The notes: generated by a model not told the origin, from the letters alone. Counted from the stretch's first letter, positions 9,300 through 18,533 are shown. The stretch: 64,000 nucleotides of DNA from Lientehia hominis (GCF_021044755.1 NZ_JAJNOR010000007.1:1-64000), one strand, 5' to 3'. Made by a program: numbers and translations.

Positions 9300-10676
9300 T
9301 TAGGTTGGATTGATCTTTTTTTTCAGCACGTCTATGGTAGTTTTCATGTTTTCATCAGTATCAAGCTGCTTTGTAATCTTTTTAATGCCGTTGATAATCG
9401 TGGTATGATCCTTTCCTCCCAGATATTTTCCTATCATTTGAAGGGGGCAGTCTGTCATAGAACGGCATAAGTACATGACTATCTGTCGTGGTATCACGAT
9501 TTCCTTATTACGTTTAGAGGAAATAAGGTCGGCGGGAGTACATTTATAATGATCTGCAACCACGTTGATGATCGTATCTGGCGTGATTTCCGTATCTTGA
9601 TTGGGAGAAATAAAATCTTTTAAAGCTTCTTCGGCCAGATCCAGATTTATTTCTTTATTATCCAGCTTTGAGAGGGCGATTACTTTTGTCAGAGCGCCTT
9701 CCAGTTCTCGGATATTGGATTTGATATTGTTGGCTATATATTTGATGACTTCATTGTCTATGTTATAGCCATCCATTTCTTCTTTTTTGCGAAGAATAGC
9801 CATCCTGGTCTCATAGTCAGGCGATTGGATGTCAACTGTCAGGCCCCACTCAAAACGGGAAACAAGTCTGTCTTCCAATGTTTCAAATTCTTTTGGAGGC
9901 CGGTCACTGGATATGATAATCTGTTTCTTTGCCTCGTGCAGTGTATTGAAAGTATGGAATATTTCTTCCTGTGTACTTTCTTTACCTATGATAAACTGTA
10001 TATCATCTACCAGAAGGACATCATTGTTTCTGTATTTTTCACGAAACTGAGCTGCTGTGGTGAAATTCTTATTCCGGATGGAATCAATAAGCTCATTTGT
10101 GAACTTTTCGGAAGTCACGTACATGATCTTCTTAGAAGGATCGTTTTTTAAAATGAAGTTTGCGATAGAATGCATCAAATGAGTCTTCCCCAGTCCAACG
10201 CCCCCATATATAAAAAGAGGATTATAAATTTCAGCGGGGGATTCTGCTACGGCCAATGCCGCTGCATGGGCCATTTTATTGTTGGAGCCTACCACAAAAG
10301 TATCAAATGTATATTTAGGATTCAGATTCGCGTTCTGCATGATCGTCATCAGAGAAGAATCTTTTACTTCAGGAAGTTCCGGTTCTTTTATGGTATCCGC
10401 CTGTCCTTTGGAATAGAAATGGACGGTACATTTAAAACCTGTCACTTCTTCTATCGATATTTGGAGGACGAAGGAATATTTCTTTTTGATAAAATTAAGG
10501 CCTATGGTCTCAATTTTTGAGTCCATGATAACGATGTTGACAATATGGTTGTCCTCATCAACAGACTCCACCTGCAGTGGTCTCAGCCATGTTTCATAGC
10601 CAACAGGAGAAATATCATATTCATCTCTCATAAGTTGTAAAATTTTATCCCAGTTTTCCCGTATTTTCTGAAGCAT
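9300..10676 (-). CDS. dnaA: Chromosomal replication initiator protein DnaA
   Basis: A 458-residue AAA+ initiator that binds DnaA boxes and opens the origin. Domain I is at the N terminus (MLQKIRENWDKILQLM). Domain III has Walker A YGGVGLGKTHLMHSI, Walker B VLLVDDIQFI and sensor SRFEWGL. Domain IV has the DnaA signature MYLCRSMTDCPLQMIGKYLGGKDHTT. The start at 10674-10676 follows AGGAGATATTGCC; the longer upstream reading is not preceded by a ribosome site and runs into the origin region. DnaA boxes on both sides imply autoregulation. Confidence 0.98.
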   Translation of the reverse strand: MLQKIRENWDKILQLMRDEYDISPVGYETWLRPLQVESVDEDNHIVNIVIMDSKIETIGLNFIKKKYSFVLQISIEEVTGFKCTVHFYSKGQADTIKEPELPEVKDSSLMTIMQNANLNPKYTFDTFVVGSNNKMAHAAALAVAESPAEIYNPLFIYGGVGLGKTHLMHSIANFILKNDPSKKIMYVTSEKFTNELIDSIRNKNFTTAAQFREKYRNNDVLLVDDIQFIIGKESTQEEIFHTFNTLHEAKKQIIISSDRPPKEFETLEDRLVSRFEWGLTVDIQSPDYETRMAILRKKEEMDGYNIDNEVIKYIANNIKSNIRELEGALTKVIALSKLDNKEINLDLAEEALKDFISPNQDTEITPDTIINVVADHYKCTPADLISSKRNKEIVIPRQIVMYLCRSMTDCPLQMIGKYLGGKDHTTIINGIKKITKQLDTDENMKTTIDVLKKKINPT

Positions 10677-10796
10677 GGCAATATCTCCTGAAGTGCAGAA
10701 TGGTTTGTGGATATTGTGGATTCCGTTGAGAGAGCACAATAACCCATATACTTTTTCTATTCTATAACAATTCTGTAAATATTTCAATCAGAATAT

Positions 10797-10939
10797 TGTG
10801 GATAACTTCTATACACAGGAGAAAATCTTATAAAATGGAGATATTTAAGAGTTTTACACATAGAAATAACAAGAAAACCACAGAGTTATCCACATGTTAT
10901 CCACATATTGTGGATATGTGTGGATAACCTTGTGGATAT
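10797..10939. other. oriC, upstream part: DnaA box cluster 5' of dnaA
   Basis: Perfect boxes lie at 10797-10805 (TGTGGATAA), 10886-10894 and 10897-10905 (TTATCCACA, two boxes 11 bp apart) and 10919-10927 (TGTGGATAA). TGTGGATAT variants lie at 10909-10917 and 10931-10939. With the cluster downstream of dnaA, this makes a bipartite origin like that of Bacillus subtilis. The dnaA promoter must also lie here, but I could not assign its boxes with confidence. Confidence 0.88.
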
Positions 10940-11000
10940 TATGTGAATTATATGTAGATAAGTATACCTAGGAATATCTTTCAAACAAACTTATCTTTGC

Positions 11001-11160
11001 AGATCAGAGGGGACAGGAGGCAGTCCACCGCGGCCCGCAGGGCGCCGGCAGAAGGATTCCGGGCCGCTTAAAGGAGAGTGCTGCATCGCCAGCGAACTGA
11101 AATTGTGAAGGTCCGGAACTACTGTAGGTGCTTAACTGGAGCTTAATCGGAATTAGCTAA
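11001..11160. other. GC-rich structured segment of unknown function between oriC and rpmH
   Basis: Within an otherwise AT-rich gap, bases 11010-11070 are strongly GC-rich and contain an 8-bp perfect inverted repeat, GCGGCCCG (11030-11037) and CGGGCCGC (11060-11067). No convincing reading frame, SRP RNA, RNase P RNA or tRNA signature is present. It could be a structured small RNA, an imported repeat or an origin-binding site. The rest of the segment to the rpmH promoter shows nothing recognisable. Confidence 0.4.
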
Positions 11161-11206
11161 AAATGATTCTTAAAGGTATCGAATTTACAAATACTTCAAA
11201 TTTAAC

Positions 11207-11235
11207 TTGACGTAATATCCATCATTGCCTATAAT
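11207..11235 (+). promoter_or_regulatory. SigA promoter of rpmH
   Basis: TTGACG (11207-11212), 17 bp, TATAAT (11230-11235), about 50 bp before the L34 start codon. It is the first strong rightward promoter after oriC. Confidence 0.88.
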
Positions 11236-11286
11236 GGAAATGATGTTTTATTATCTCTAAATATAAGTAAAGGAGGTGTTTGAATC

Positions 11287-11421
11287 ATGAAAATGACATT
11301 TCAGCCTAAAAAGAGATCCCGTGCAAAAGTTCATGGTTTCCGTGCAAGAATGAGTACTAAAGGTGGAAGAAGAGTATTAGCAGCCAGAAGAGCAAAGGGA
11401 AGAAAGCAATTATCAGCGTAG
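11287..11421 (+). CDS. rpmH: 50S ribosomal protein L34
   Basis: A 44-residue, highly basic protein with the L34 sequence features MTFQPKKRSRAKVHGFRARM, then STKGGRRVLAARRAKGRK near the end. It is a component of the large ribosomal subunit. AAAGGAGGTG precedes the ATG. It lies at the standard position between the origin and rnpA. The L34 signature leaves no doubt despite the small size. Confidence 0.97.
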   Translation: MKMTFQPKKRSRAKVHGFRARMSTKGGRRVLAARRAKGRKQLSA

Positions 11422-11447
11422 GCCGCAGATTTGTGGCCTTTTGTTTT
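11421..11447 (+). terminator. Terminator or attenuator after rpmH
   Basis: GGCCGCA and TGTGGCC pair with a 4-nt loop and are followed by TTTTGTTTT. It begins at the last base of the rpmH stop codon and precedes rnpA by 24 bp, so partial termination could keep L34 expression above RNase P protein. Confidence 0.65.
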
Positions 11448-11471
11448 CTCTTCAGATAATTAGGTAAAAAT

Positions 11472-11807
11472 ATGGGTAAATTTCATTCGTTGAAAAGGAA
11501 TCAGGATTTTCAGGCTGTTTATCGGAATGGAAGATCCTTTGCGAATTCATGTCTTGTAATGTATGCAAAGAAAAGAAATGACGAAGAGGAAAACAGAGTC
11601 GGTATATCGGTCAGTAAAAAAGTCGGAAACAGTGTAGTGAGACATCGTTTAAAGCGTCTCATCCGCGAAGCTTACCGAATAAACTGCGGACAGGCAGTGC
11701 GCGGATATGATTTAGTGGTCATTGCCAGGGAAAAAAGTAAAGAAAAAACATATAAAGAAATAACAGGAGCCCTTTTAAGTCTTTTAAGAAGCCATCGTTT
11801 GCTATAG
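11472..11807 (+). CDS. rnpA: Ribonuclease P protein component
   Basis: A 111-residue basic protein that assists the RNase P RNA in 5' maturation of tRNAs. It shows FHSLKRNQDFQAVYRNGRS, the RNR-type motif in RVGISVSKKVGNSVVRHRLKR, and a C-terminal YDLVVIARE segment. The ribosome site is poor (TTAGG), so expression may depend on the rpmH transcript. The standard rpmH-rnpA-yidD-yidC order supports the call. Confidence 0.96.
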   Translation: MGKFHSLKRNQDFQAVYRNGRSFANSCLVMYAKKRNDEEENRVGISVSKKVGNSVVRHRLKRLIREAYRINCGQAVRGYDLVVIAREKSKEKTYKEITGALLSLLRSHRLL

Positions 11808-11817
11808 GTGAAAAACC

Positions 11818-12033
11818 ATGGTAAAAAAACTGTTAATCAGATTAATTCGTTTTTACCGGAAATATTTGTCTGGCCTTAAAACAAGGTCCCATTGCATTTA
11901 TATTCCGACCTGTTCCCAGTATGCCATAGAGGCACTGGAGAAATATGGCGCCTTAAAGGGCTCATTTCTGGCAATTAAAAGGATTTTAAGATGCAATCCT
12001 TTTGCGAAGGGCGGGTATGACCCTGTTCCTTAA
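11818..12033 (+). CDS. yidD: Membrane protein insertion efficiency factor YidD
   Basis: A 71-residue protein of the YidD family: LIRFYRKYLSGLKTRSHCIYIPTCSQYAIEALEKYG and the GGYDPVP ending, with the conserved C...PTCS pattern. It has an amphipathic N terminus and acts with YidC at the inner face of the membrane. It lies 10 bp after rnpA and its end is 16 bp before the yidC start. Confidence 0.95.
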   Translation: MVKKLLIRLIRFYRKYLSGLKTRSHCIYIPTCSQYAIEALEKYGALKGSFLAIKRILRCNPFAKGGYDPVP

Positions 12034-12049
12034 TTTGGAGGTTAGAACA

Positions 12050-13273
12050 TTGGATTTTCTATTGTTGACGAAAAGTACTACGTTTATTATAGGGCCTATT
12101 GCCACCGTATTAGGCTATATTATGGAAGGAATCTATAATCTGGGCGTTCATAATATTGCTGCCTGTATTATACTGTTTACGATAATTGTAAACTTGATTT
12201 TGCTTCCTCTTACCATAAAACAGCAGAAATTTATGAAATTGAATGCTGTTATGCAGCCTGAGATAGCAGCTATACAGAAAAAGTATAAGGGAAAACAGCA
12301 GGATCAGGCTGCTATGCAGAAGCAGAATATGGAAGTGCAGGCAGTTTATCAGAAATATGGGACAACTCCTACTGGCGGATGCCTTCAGACAGTTCTGCAG
12401 CTTCCGATCATGTTTGCTTTATATCAGGTAATCTATAGGATACCTGCTTATGTTTCAGGAATCAAGGAAGTATTGATGAATGTTGTAACACCTGTTATGC
12501 AGCAGCCTGGTTATATAGATAAGATTGCGGAGCTTGCTACCAGCAATAAGCTGCCGATTGAGAAAATCGATTACAGTGTAGCAGATAAAATGGTGGATTT
12601 GTTCGGCAAATTCAATGCGGCTGCATGGAACCAGCTGAAAGAAATTTTTCCCAGCCTGCAGAATGTAATTTCTGAGAATTCGGATAAATTCCTTCATATG
12701 AATTCATTGTTCGGCGGGATGAACTTAACAGAAGCGCCAGGCTTTAAGATATCAGTTGCGCTTATCATTCCTATTTTGGCAGGACTTACCCAATGGCTCA
12801 GTGTTAAGACTATGAATACTACGCCTACGGATCCGGATGCACCTGGTGCTGGAGCCATGAAGTCCATGAATACTGTAATGCCGATCATGTCCGTGATTTT
12901 TTGTATTTCTTTCCCCATTGGTATTGGTATCTACTGGGTGGCCAGCAGTACAGTCCGTATGGTGATGCAGCTTGGTATCAATCAGTATATGAAGAAGATC
13001 AATGTTGATGATATGATAAAAACCAACATTGAGAAGAAAAATAAAAAGCGTCAGAAGAAGGGTCTTCCTCCTATAAACGCCAATGCGACCATAAAGAGCG
13101 CCAATAAGGCTTCTGAAGTTGCGGCGAAGAAAAAGGAGATGGAAGAAGAGCGTGCAAAGAAAGCCGCTGTAAATTCTACTGACTATTATAAGAATAAAAA
13201 TGAAAATCTCGGAATAATCGCTTCCAGGGCCCGTATGGTCCAAAATTACAATGAGAAGAAGGGGAAAAAATAA
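12050..13273 (+). CDS. yidC: Membrane protein insertase YidC/SpoIIIJ/OxaA
   Basis: A 407-residue insertase with Gram-positive Oxa1-type topology: five or so hydrophobic segments (for example IAACIILFTIIVNLILLPLT, LQLPIMFALYQVIYR, ISVALIIPILAGLTQWLS, VMPIMSVIFCISFPIGIGIYW) and a basic C-terminal tail rich in K and R that can contact the ribosome. I place the start at the TTG of 12050-12052, 8 bp after GGAGG; the in-frame codons before it lie inside yidD. The extended loop around residues 160-220 is longer than in Bacillus SpoIIIJ. Confidence 0.93.
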   Translation: MDFLLLTKSTTFIIGPIATVLGYIMEGIYNLGVHNIAACIILFTIIVNLILLPLTIKQQKFMKLNAVMQPEIAAIQKKYKGKQQDQAAMQKQNMEVQAVYQKYGTTPTGGCLQTVLQLPIMFALYQVIYRIPAYVSGIKEVLMNVVTPVMQQPGYIDKIAELATSNKLPIEKIDYSVADKMVDLFGKFNAAAWNQLKEIFPSLQNVISENSDKFLHMNSLFGGMNLTEAPGFKISVALIIPILAGLTQWLSVKTMNTTPTDPDAPGAGAMKSMNTVMPIMSVIFCISFPIGIGIYWVASSTVRMVMQLGINQYMKKINVDDMIKTNIEKKNKKRQKKGLPPINANATIKSANKASEVAAKKKEMEEERAKKAAVNSTDYYKNKNENLGIIASRARMVQNYNEKKGKK

Positions 13274-13287
13274 AGGAGGTTGCTGTC

Positions 13288-13998
13288 ATGAGCGAGTATA
13301 TCGAAATATCAGCCAAAACAGTGGATGATGCGGTCACGAAAGCTTTGATTCAGTTGGAAACGACCAGTGATAAGCTGGAATATGTCGTAGTTGAAAAAGG
13401 CAGTACGGGAATCCTCGGAATCTTTAACAGCAAACCTGCTATCATAAAAGCGAGGAAGGTTTTGACCATATCTGATGTTGCTGAAGAATTTCTGCACAAG
13501 GTATTTGCATCCATGAATATGGAAGTGAATATCACATCCTCCATGGATGAGGAAGAAAAGTGTCTGAACATTGATCTGAGCGGAGAAGATATGGGGGTCC
13601 TCATAGGGAAAAGGGGACAGACGCTCGATTCTCTTCAATATTTGGTAAGTCTGATCATCAATAAGAACAGTGATGAATACCTTCGGGTAAAGCTGGATAC
13701 AGAGAATTACCGGGAAAGAAGAAAGGCCACATTGGAAAGCCTGGCTAAAAATATAGCAGCCAAGGTAAAAAGGACAAAGCGTTCTGTATCTTTGGAGCCG
13801 ATGAATCCTTATGAAAGAAGGATTATTCATTCCGCCCTTCAGAATGATAAATATGTGATTACAAGAAGTGATGGCGAAGAACCTTATCGTCATGTCATTG
13901 TTTCATTAAAGAGGGATAACCGGAAAGATCGTTATGAAAAATACGACCGTCAGGACAGAGGCCGCCAGGATAGAGAATATCAGGAGAGGCATGTATAA
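13288..13998 (+). CDS. jag: RNA-binding protein Jag/KhpB
   Basis: A 236-residue cytoplasmic RNA-binding protein: an N-terminal Jag-N domain (VEKGSTGILGIFNSKPA), a middle KH domain with GVLIGKRGQTLDSLQYLV, and an R3H domain with SLEPMNPYERRIIHSALQ. It is known as KhpB and partners KhpA in controlling cell-envelope genes in related bacteria. The tail is charged (RKDRYEKYDRQDRGRQD). The start follows TAAAGGAGG. It is encoded 14 bp after yidC, as usual. Confidence 0.95.
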   Translation: MSEYIEISAKTVDDAVTKALIQLETTSDKLEYVVVEKGSTGILGIFNSKPAIIKARKVLTISDVAEEFLHKVFASMNMEVNITSSMDEEEKCLNIDLSGEDMGVLIGKRGQTLDSLQYLVSLIINKNSDEYLRVKLDTENYRERRKATLESLAKNIAAKVKRTKRSVSLEPMNPYERRIIHSALQNDKYVITRSDGEEPYRHVIVSLKRDNRKDRYEKYDRQDRGRQDREYQERHV

Positions 13999-14013
13999 AA
14001 ACCGGAAATAGAT

Positions 14014-14054
14014 AAAAAGGGGTTGCCGCAATCATTTGTGTCAGCTCCTTTTTT
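14014..14054 (+). terminator. Terminator between jag and mnmE
   Basis: AAAAAGGGGTTG (14014-14025) can pair along 12 bp (two G-T pairs) with CAGCTCCTTTTT (14042-14053), ending in a run of T. It would separate the yidC-jag transcript from the tRNA-modification genes or act as an attenuator. Confidence 0.65.
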
Positions 14055-14087
14055 GAAAGAAAGTTTAAAGCAGAGGAATCTAAGTAG

Positions 14088-15467
14088 ATGAACACAGCAA
14101 ATACCATAGCAGCCATAGCCACGGCCATGAGCAGTTCCGGTATAGGAATTGTGCGGATCAGCGGAGAAGAAGCGCTGGAGATTCTGTCCAGAATATTTTA
14201 TCCTGCGAAAAAAGATTACAATGTAATGGAACTGAAAAGTCACACTGTGGTATATGGACATATTTATGACGGCGATACTTTGATAGATGAAGTGCTTGTG
14301 CTGTATATGAAGAGACCTCACAGTTATACAGCGGAAGACACTGTTGAAATAGACTGCCACGGCGGTGTTTTTGTGGTTAAAAAAGTATTGGAGGCTGTCC
14401 TGAAAAATGGTGCAAGGCCGGCGGAAGCCGGAGAATTTACCAAAAGAGCATTTTTAAATGGAAGGATCGATTTGTCTCAGGCAGAAGCAGTCATGGAGTT
14501 GATTGATTCTAAAAATGAATATGCTATGAAAAGTTCTCTTAAACAACTTAAGGGCTCTGTATCAGAAAAGATAAGTTCTTTAAGAGAAAGGATTTTATAT
14601 GAGATAGCGTTTATTGAATCGGCGCTGGATGATCCGGAGAATATCCCATTGGAGGGATATGGAGAACGTCTGAAAGAAGCTGTAGAGGCGATGGAAAAAG
14701 AAGTGGACAATCTGATTCAGTCGGCGGACAATGGAAGAATGGTGTCAGAGGGAATCAAAACTGTCATACTGGGAAAACCAAATGCCGGCAAATCTTCTGT
14801 ACTGAATCTTCTGATTGGAGAAGACAGAGCAATTGTAACAGAAATAGCGGGAACAACCAGAGATACTCTTGAGGAACATATGATGTTGAATGGTATCAGC
14901 CTGAATATCATGGATACGGCCGGTATACGCAATACGGAAGATATAGTGGAAAAGATTGGAGTAAAACGTGCCATGGATAATGCAGAGGATGCGGATCTTA
15001 TTCTATTCGTGGTAGATTCTTCTGAGAACCTGACAGAGGATGATGAACGGATCATGCAGATCATCCAGGATAAACATGCTATTGTACTGCTGAACAAGTC
15101 AGATCTGGATCCAATTATATCCAAGGAAGAAATGGAAAGAAAAACAGGAAAACAGGTGATTTCTTTTTCTGCAAAACAGGAGGAGGGACTTGATGAACTT
15201 TCTGAAGCGATAACAGATTTATTTTTTTCAGGAAATCTGGATTTTAATGATGAGATTTATATTACCAGCGCCAGACAGAAGAATGCTCTTGTGAAAGCGT
15301 CTGAAAGCCTTAAGCAGGTGAATGACAGCATAAAGAATCATATGTCGGAGGATTTTTATTCGATAGATTTAATGGACGCATATGAAGCTCTGGGTACGAT
15401 TATCGGTGAAGCAGTAGAAGACGATCTGGTCAATGAGATATTCAGTAAATTCTGTATGGGAAAATAG
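14088..15467 (+). CDS. mnmE: tRNA uridine-5-carboxymethylaminomethyl modification GTPase MnmE
   Basis: A 459-residue GTPase that works with MnmG to modify U34 of tRNAs. An N-terminal folate-binding domain is followed by a G domain: GKPNAGKSSVLNLL (G1), GTTRDT (G2), DTAGI (G3), NKSD (G4). The protein ends in the family hallmark CxGK (FCMGK). GAGGA precedes the ATG. It is followed by mnmG after 58 bp, the conserved order. Confidence 0.97.
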   Translation: MNTANTIAAIATAMSSSGIGIVRISGEEALEILSRIFYPAKKDYNVMELKSHTVVYGHIYDGDTLIDEVLVLYMKRPHSYTAEDTVEIDCHGGVFVVKKVLEAVLKNGARPAEAGEFTKRAFLNGRIDLSQAEAVMELIDSKNEYAMKSSLKQLKGSVSEKISSLRERILYEIAFIESALDDPENIPLEGYGERLKEAVEAMEKEVDNLIQSADNGRMVSEGIKTVILGKPNAGKSSVLNLLIGEDRAIVTEIAGTTRDTLEEHMMLNGISLNIMDTAGIRNTEDIVEKIGVKRAMDNAEDADLILFVVDSSENLTEDDERIMQIIQDKHAIVLLNKSDLDPIISKEEMERKTGKQVISFSAKQEEGLDELSEAITDLFFSGNLDFNDEIYITSARQKNALVKASESLKQVNDSIKNHMSEDFYSIDLMDAYEALGTIIGEAVEDDLVNEIFSKFCMGK

Positions 15468-15525
15468 AGATACAGGTAAGAAAAGAATGACAGGATAAAG
15501 TTGGCAGAGAGGTTTGGAGGCAGTC

Positions 15526-17427
15526 ATGTCAGGAAAGAATAACGTGCTGAAAGAAGAATATGATGTGATAGTAATAGGAGCAGGACATGCAGGATGTGAA
15601 GCAGCGCTGGCTGCCGCCAGGCTTGGTCTTGAAACGATCATGTTCACCGTAAGTGTGGACAGTATTGCTCTGATGCCCTGTAATCCCAATATAGGCGGAA
15701 GTTCAAAAGGCCATCTGGTCAGGGAACTGGATGCCTTAGGCGGGGAGATGGGAGTCAATATCGATAAGACTTTCATTCAGTCAAAGATGCTGAATAGATC
15801 AAAAGGGCCTGCTGTCCATTCTCTGCGCGCACAGGCGGATAAGCAGGAATATACCAGGCAGATGAGGATAACACTGGAGAATACGGATCATTTGACAATT
15901 CGTCAGGCAGAAGTCTCAGAGCTGATCGTGGAAAATAGAGTCCTTAAAGGAGTAAAGACGGTTTCCGGGGCGGAATATTATGGAAAAGCGGCGGTACTGG
16001 CGACCGGCGTTTATCTTCGGGCGCGCTGTATCTATGGAAATGTGAGCAATCCAACGGGGCCGAATGGTCTTCAGGCGGCGACTCACCTGACAGATTCTCT
16101 TATAAAAAATGGAATTAAGATGTATCGTTTTAAGACGGGGACTCCTGCCAGGGTGGATAAGAGAAGCATCGATTTTTCAAAAATGGAAGAGCAGTTTGGA
16201 GATGAAAAGATAATACCTTTTTCTTTTATGACGGATCCAAAATCCATACAAAGGGAGCAGGTTTCCTGCTGGCTCACCTATACAAATGAAGAGACCCATA
16301 AAATCATACGTGATAATCTGGACCGTTCTCCTCTTTTCTCGGGATTTATAGAGGGGACAGGTCCGCGCTATTGTCCGTCCATAGAGGATAAGGTAGTAAA
16401 ATTCCCGGATAAAAACAGGCATCAGGTCTTCATAGAACCGGAGGGTGAATATACAAATGAAATGTATTTAGGCGGGATGTCCAGTTCTCTTCCGGAAGAT
16501 GTCCAGTATGACATGTACCGGACCGTGCCTGGACTGGAAAAGGTAAATATTGTCAGGAATGCTTATGCCATTGAATATGACTGTATTGATGCTAGACAAT
16601 TATATCCTACTTTGGAGTTTCGGGAAATAGAGGGTCTTTACAGCGGCGGCCAGTTCAACGGCAGTTCCGGTTATGAAGAAGCGGCGGCTCAGGGGCTGAT
16701 GGCTGGAATCAATGCGGCGAGAAAGGTTAAAGGGCTTGAAGGTATCGTTTTGGACCGGTCGCAGGCGTATATAGGCGTTTTGATCGATGATCTGGTGACA
16801 AAAGAGAGCCATGAGCCGTATCGTATGATGACGTCGAGAGCAGAATACCGTTTGCTGCTTCGTCAGGATAATGCGGATTTGAGGCTGACAGAGATAGGTA
16901 ACAAAATCGGATTAGTTGGGGAAGAACAATACAAATCTGTACTTAAGAAAAAAGAGGAAATAGAAAAAGAAATATACCGTTTGGAGCATACAACTGTAGG
17001 GGGGACGGAAAAAGTCCAGGCATTTTTAGAAAAGCAAAACAGTAGTTTACTAAAAAATGGAATTACAATGGCGGAGCTGATCAAACGGCCGGAGCTCTCT
17101 TATGAGATACTTAAAGAGATCGATCCCGGACGTCCGGTATTATCCGACGCGGTAAAAGAACAGGTGGACATCAACCTTAAATATGAAGGATATATCAAAC
17201 GTCAAAGAAGTCAGGTCAGACAATTCAAAAAACTGGAAGGTAAAAAGCTGCCTTCTGATATGGATTATTATGATATAAAAGGGCTGAGGAAAGAGGCGAT
17301 GCAGAAGCTTGACCAATTAAAACCTGTCAACATTGGACAGGCATCCCGTATATCAGGTGTATCGCCGGCGGATATTTCTGTATTGCTCGTATATTTGGAA
17401 CAAATGAGAGAAATCAGGCGTTCTTAA
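15526..17427 (+). CDS. mnmG: tRNA uridine-5-carboxymethylaminomethyl modification enzyme MnmG (GidA)
   Basis: A 633-residue FAD protein, partner of MnmE. It has the N-terminal dinucleotide fold VIVIGAGHAGCEAALAAARLG, the GidA signatures NPNIGGSSKGHLVRELDALGG and GPRYCPSIEDK, and a C-terminal helical domain ending in the RISGVSPADISVLLVYLE region. The start is the ATG after TTGGAGGCAGTC; a TTG four codons earlier is part of the ribosome-site region. Length is normal for the family. Confidence 0.97.
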   Translation: MSGKNNVLKEEYDVIVIGAGHAGCEAALAAARLGLETIMFTVSVDSIALMPCNPNIGGSSKGHLVRELDALGGEMGVNIDKTFIQSKMLNRSKGPAVHSLRAQADKQEYTRQMRITLENTDHLTIRQAEVSELIVENRVLKGVKTVSGAEYYGKAAVLATGVYLRARCIYGNVSNPTGPNGLQAATHLTDSLIKNGIKMYRFKTGTPARVDKRSIDFSKMEEQFGDEKIIPFSFMTDPKSIQREQVSCWLTYTNEETHKIIRDNLDRSPLFSGFIEGTGPRYCPSIEDKVVKFPDKNRHQVFIEPEGEYTNEMYLGGMSSSLPEDVQYDMYRTVPGLEKVNIVRNAYAIEYDCIDARQLYPTLEFREIEGLYSGGQFNGSSGYEEAAAQGLMAGINAARKVKGLEGIVLDRSQAYIGVLIDDLVTKESHEPYRMMTSRAEYRLLLRQDNADLRLTEIGNKIGLVGEEQYKSVLKKKEEIEKEIYRLEHTTVGGTEKVQAFLEKQNSSLLKNGITMAELIKRPELSYEILKEIDPGRPVLSDAVKEQVDINLKYEGYIKRQRSQVRQFKKLEGKKLPSDMDYYDIKGLRKEAMQKLDQLKPVNIGQASRISGVSPADISVLLVYLEQMREIRRS

Positions 17428-17442
17428 GCCAGAAGGGATGTC

Positions 17443-18189
17443 ATGATGAATAAAGAGAAATTCATAAAAGAACGGTTTGATCAAGAAGGAATAAATCTTA
17501 CAGATGATCAGGCTTATCAATTTGCAGTTTATTATGAGCTTTTAACAGAGACAAATAAAGTAATGAACCTGACGGCCATAACTCAGTTTGAGGAGGCAGT
17601 AGAGAAACATTTTTTAGACAGTGTGATGATTATTAAACATCATGATTTTTCGTCCATTAAAAGTCTTATTGATGTGGGTACAGGCGCAGGGTTCCCAGGC
17701 ATACCGATTAAGATAATTTATCCACAGATTTACATGACGCTGTTGGATTCTTTGAACAAAAGAATGATTTTTTTACAGAAAATTGTGGATAACTTAAAAT
17801 TTAACCGTATGAATCTGATACATGGAAGAGCAGAGGATTATGGAAGAGATACATTGTTCCGGGAAAAGTACGACCTATGTGTGTCCAGAGCTGTTGCTAA
17901 TTTATCCACATTATCGGAATACTGTACCCCATTTGTAAAAGTAGGTGGGTTTTTTGTTTCTTATAAGTCTGGTAATATAGAAGAAGAATTGGAAAGAGCA
18001 AAACCTGGTATTAAGCTCTTGGGATGTAGGACAAAAAGGGTTGAAATATTTACGTTAAATTCTCTTGAAACAATGAAAAAAGTGGATGACGGATATAAGA
18101 GGAGTCTTATTTTTATAGAACGAGTGAATAATTTAGATAGTAGATATCCGAGGAAGGCAGGTATACCGGCTAAAATGCCATTGGCTTAA
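17443..18189 (+). CDS. rsmG: 16S rRNA (guanine-527-N7)-methyltransferase RsmG (GidB)
   Basis: A 248-residue SAM-dependent methyltransferase that methylates G527 of 16S rRNA. It shows NLTAITQFEEAVEKHFLDS, the SAM loop LIDVGTGAGFPGIPIKI, LLDSLNKRMIFLQ and DLCVSRAVANLSTL. Two adjacent ATG codons are possible; the first is given. It lies 15 bp after mnmG. Confidence 0.96.
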   Translation: MMNKEKFIKERFDQEGINLTDDQAYQFAVYYELLTETNKVMNLTAITQFEEAVEKHFLDSVMIIKHHDFSSIKSLIDVGTGAGFPGIPIKIIYPQIYMTLLDSLNKRMIFLQKIVDNLKFNRMNLIHGRAEDYGRDTLFREKYDLCVSRAVANLSTLSEYCTPFVKVGGFFVSYKSGNIEEELERAKPGIKLLGCRTKRVEIFTLNSLETMKKVDDGYKRSLIFIERVNNLDSRYPRKAGIPAKMPLA

Positions 18190-18221
18190 ACAGGCGGTAA
18201 AGTACAAAGGAGGCTGTACAT

Positions 18222-18413
18222 ATGAATAAGATGAAAACAGAGACATGGTTTAAAGTGATGATTGGAGTGATGATTCTTGCAGTTTGCTTGGTTCTGATCA
18301 ATGTGATTTTTTCTATTATATCTGGTCTGATTATTAGAATAGCCGGAGTTGTCATGATGGTGGGAATCGTTGTGATTGTTTATCAGACGGTAAAAAGGGC
18401 ATTGAAGAGATAG
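18222..18413 (+). CDS. Small two-segment membrane protein, unknown
   Basis: A 63-residue protein of two hydrophobic stretches (MIGVMILAVCLVLINVIFSI and LIIRIAGVVMMVGIVVIVY) between basic ends, so probably two membrane helices with both termini inside. AAAGGAGG precedes the ATG and a strong terminator follows, so it looks like the last gene of the mnmE-mnmG-rsmG run. I do not recognise a family or function. Confidence 0.7.
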   Translation: MNKMKTETWFKVMIGVMILAVCLVLINVIFSIISGLIIRIAGVVMMVGIVVIVYQTVKRALKR

Positions 18414-18420
18414 AAGCAAT

Positions 18421-18474
18421 AAAAAGAGCGCCATATTATGTCTTATAAATAGGACATAATATGGCGCTCTTTTT
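18421..18474. terminator. Strong bidirectional terminator
   Basis: A perfect 22-bp inverted repeat (AAAAAGAGCGCCATATTATG... and its complement) with a 10-nt loop, bounded by A5 on the left and T5 on the right. It can end the rightward rsmG transcript and also the leftward transcript of the hydrolase gene. Confidence 0.92.
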
Positions 18475-18533
18475 ATTTACGTTTATTATTGCAAGTAATA
18501 GTAAATTTAAAAATTATTTTTAAATAGTACAAA

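Noticed and set aside
11001..11160. Possible SRP RNA, because of GGTCCGGAA
   Set aside because: The flanking SRP Alu/S-domain sequence (the GGAAGCAGC part) is absent and the segment does not fold as SRP RNA.
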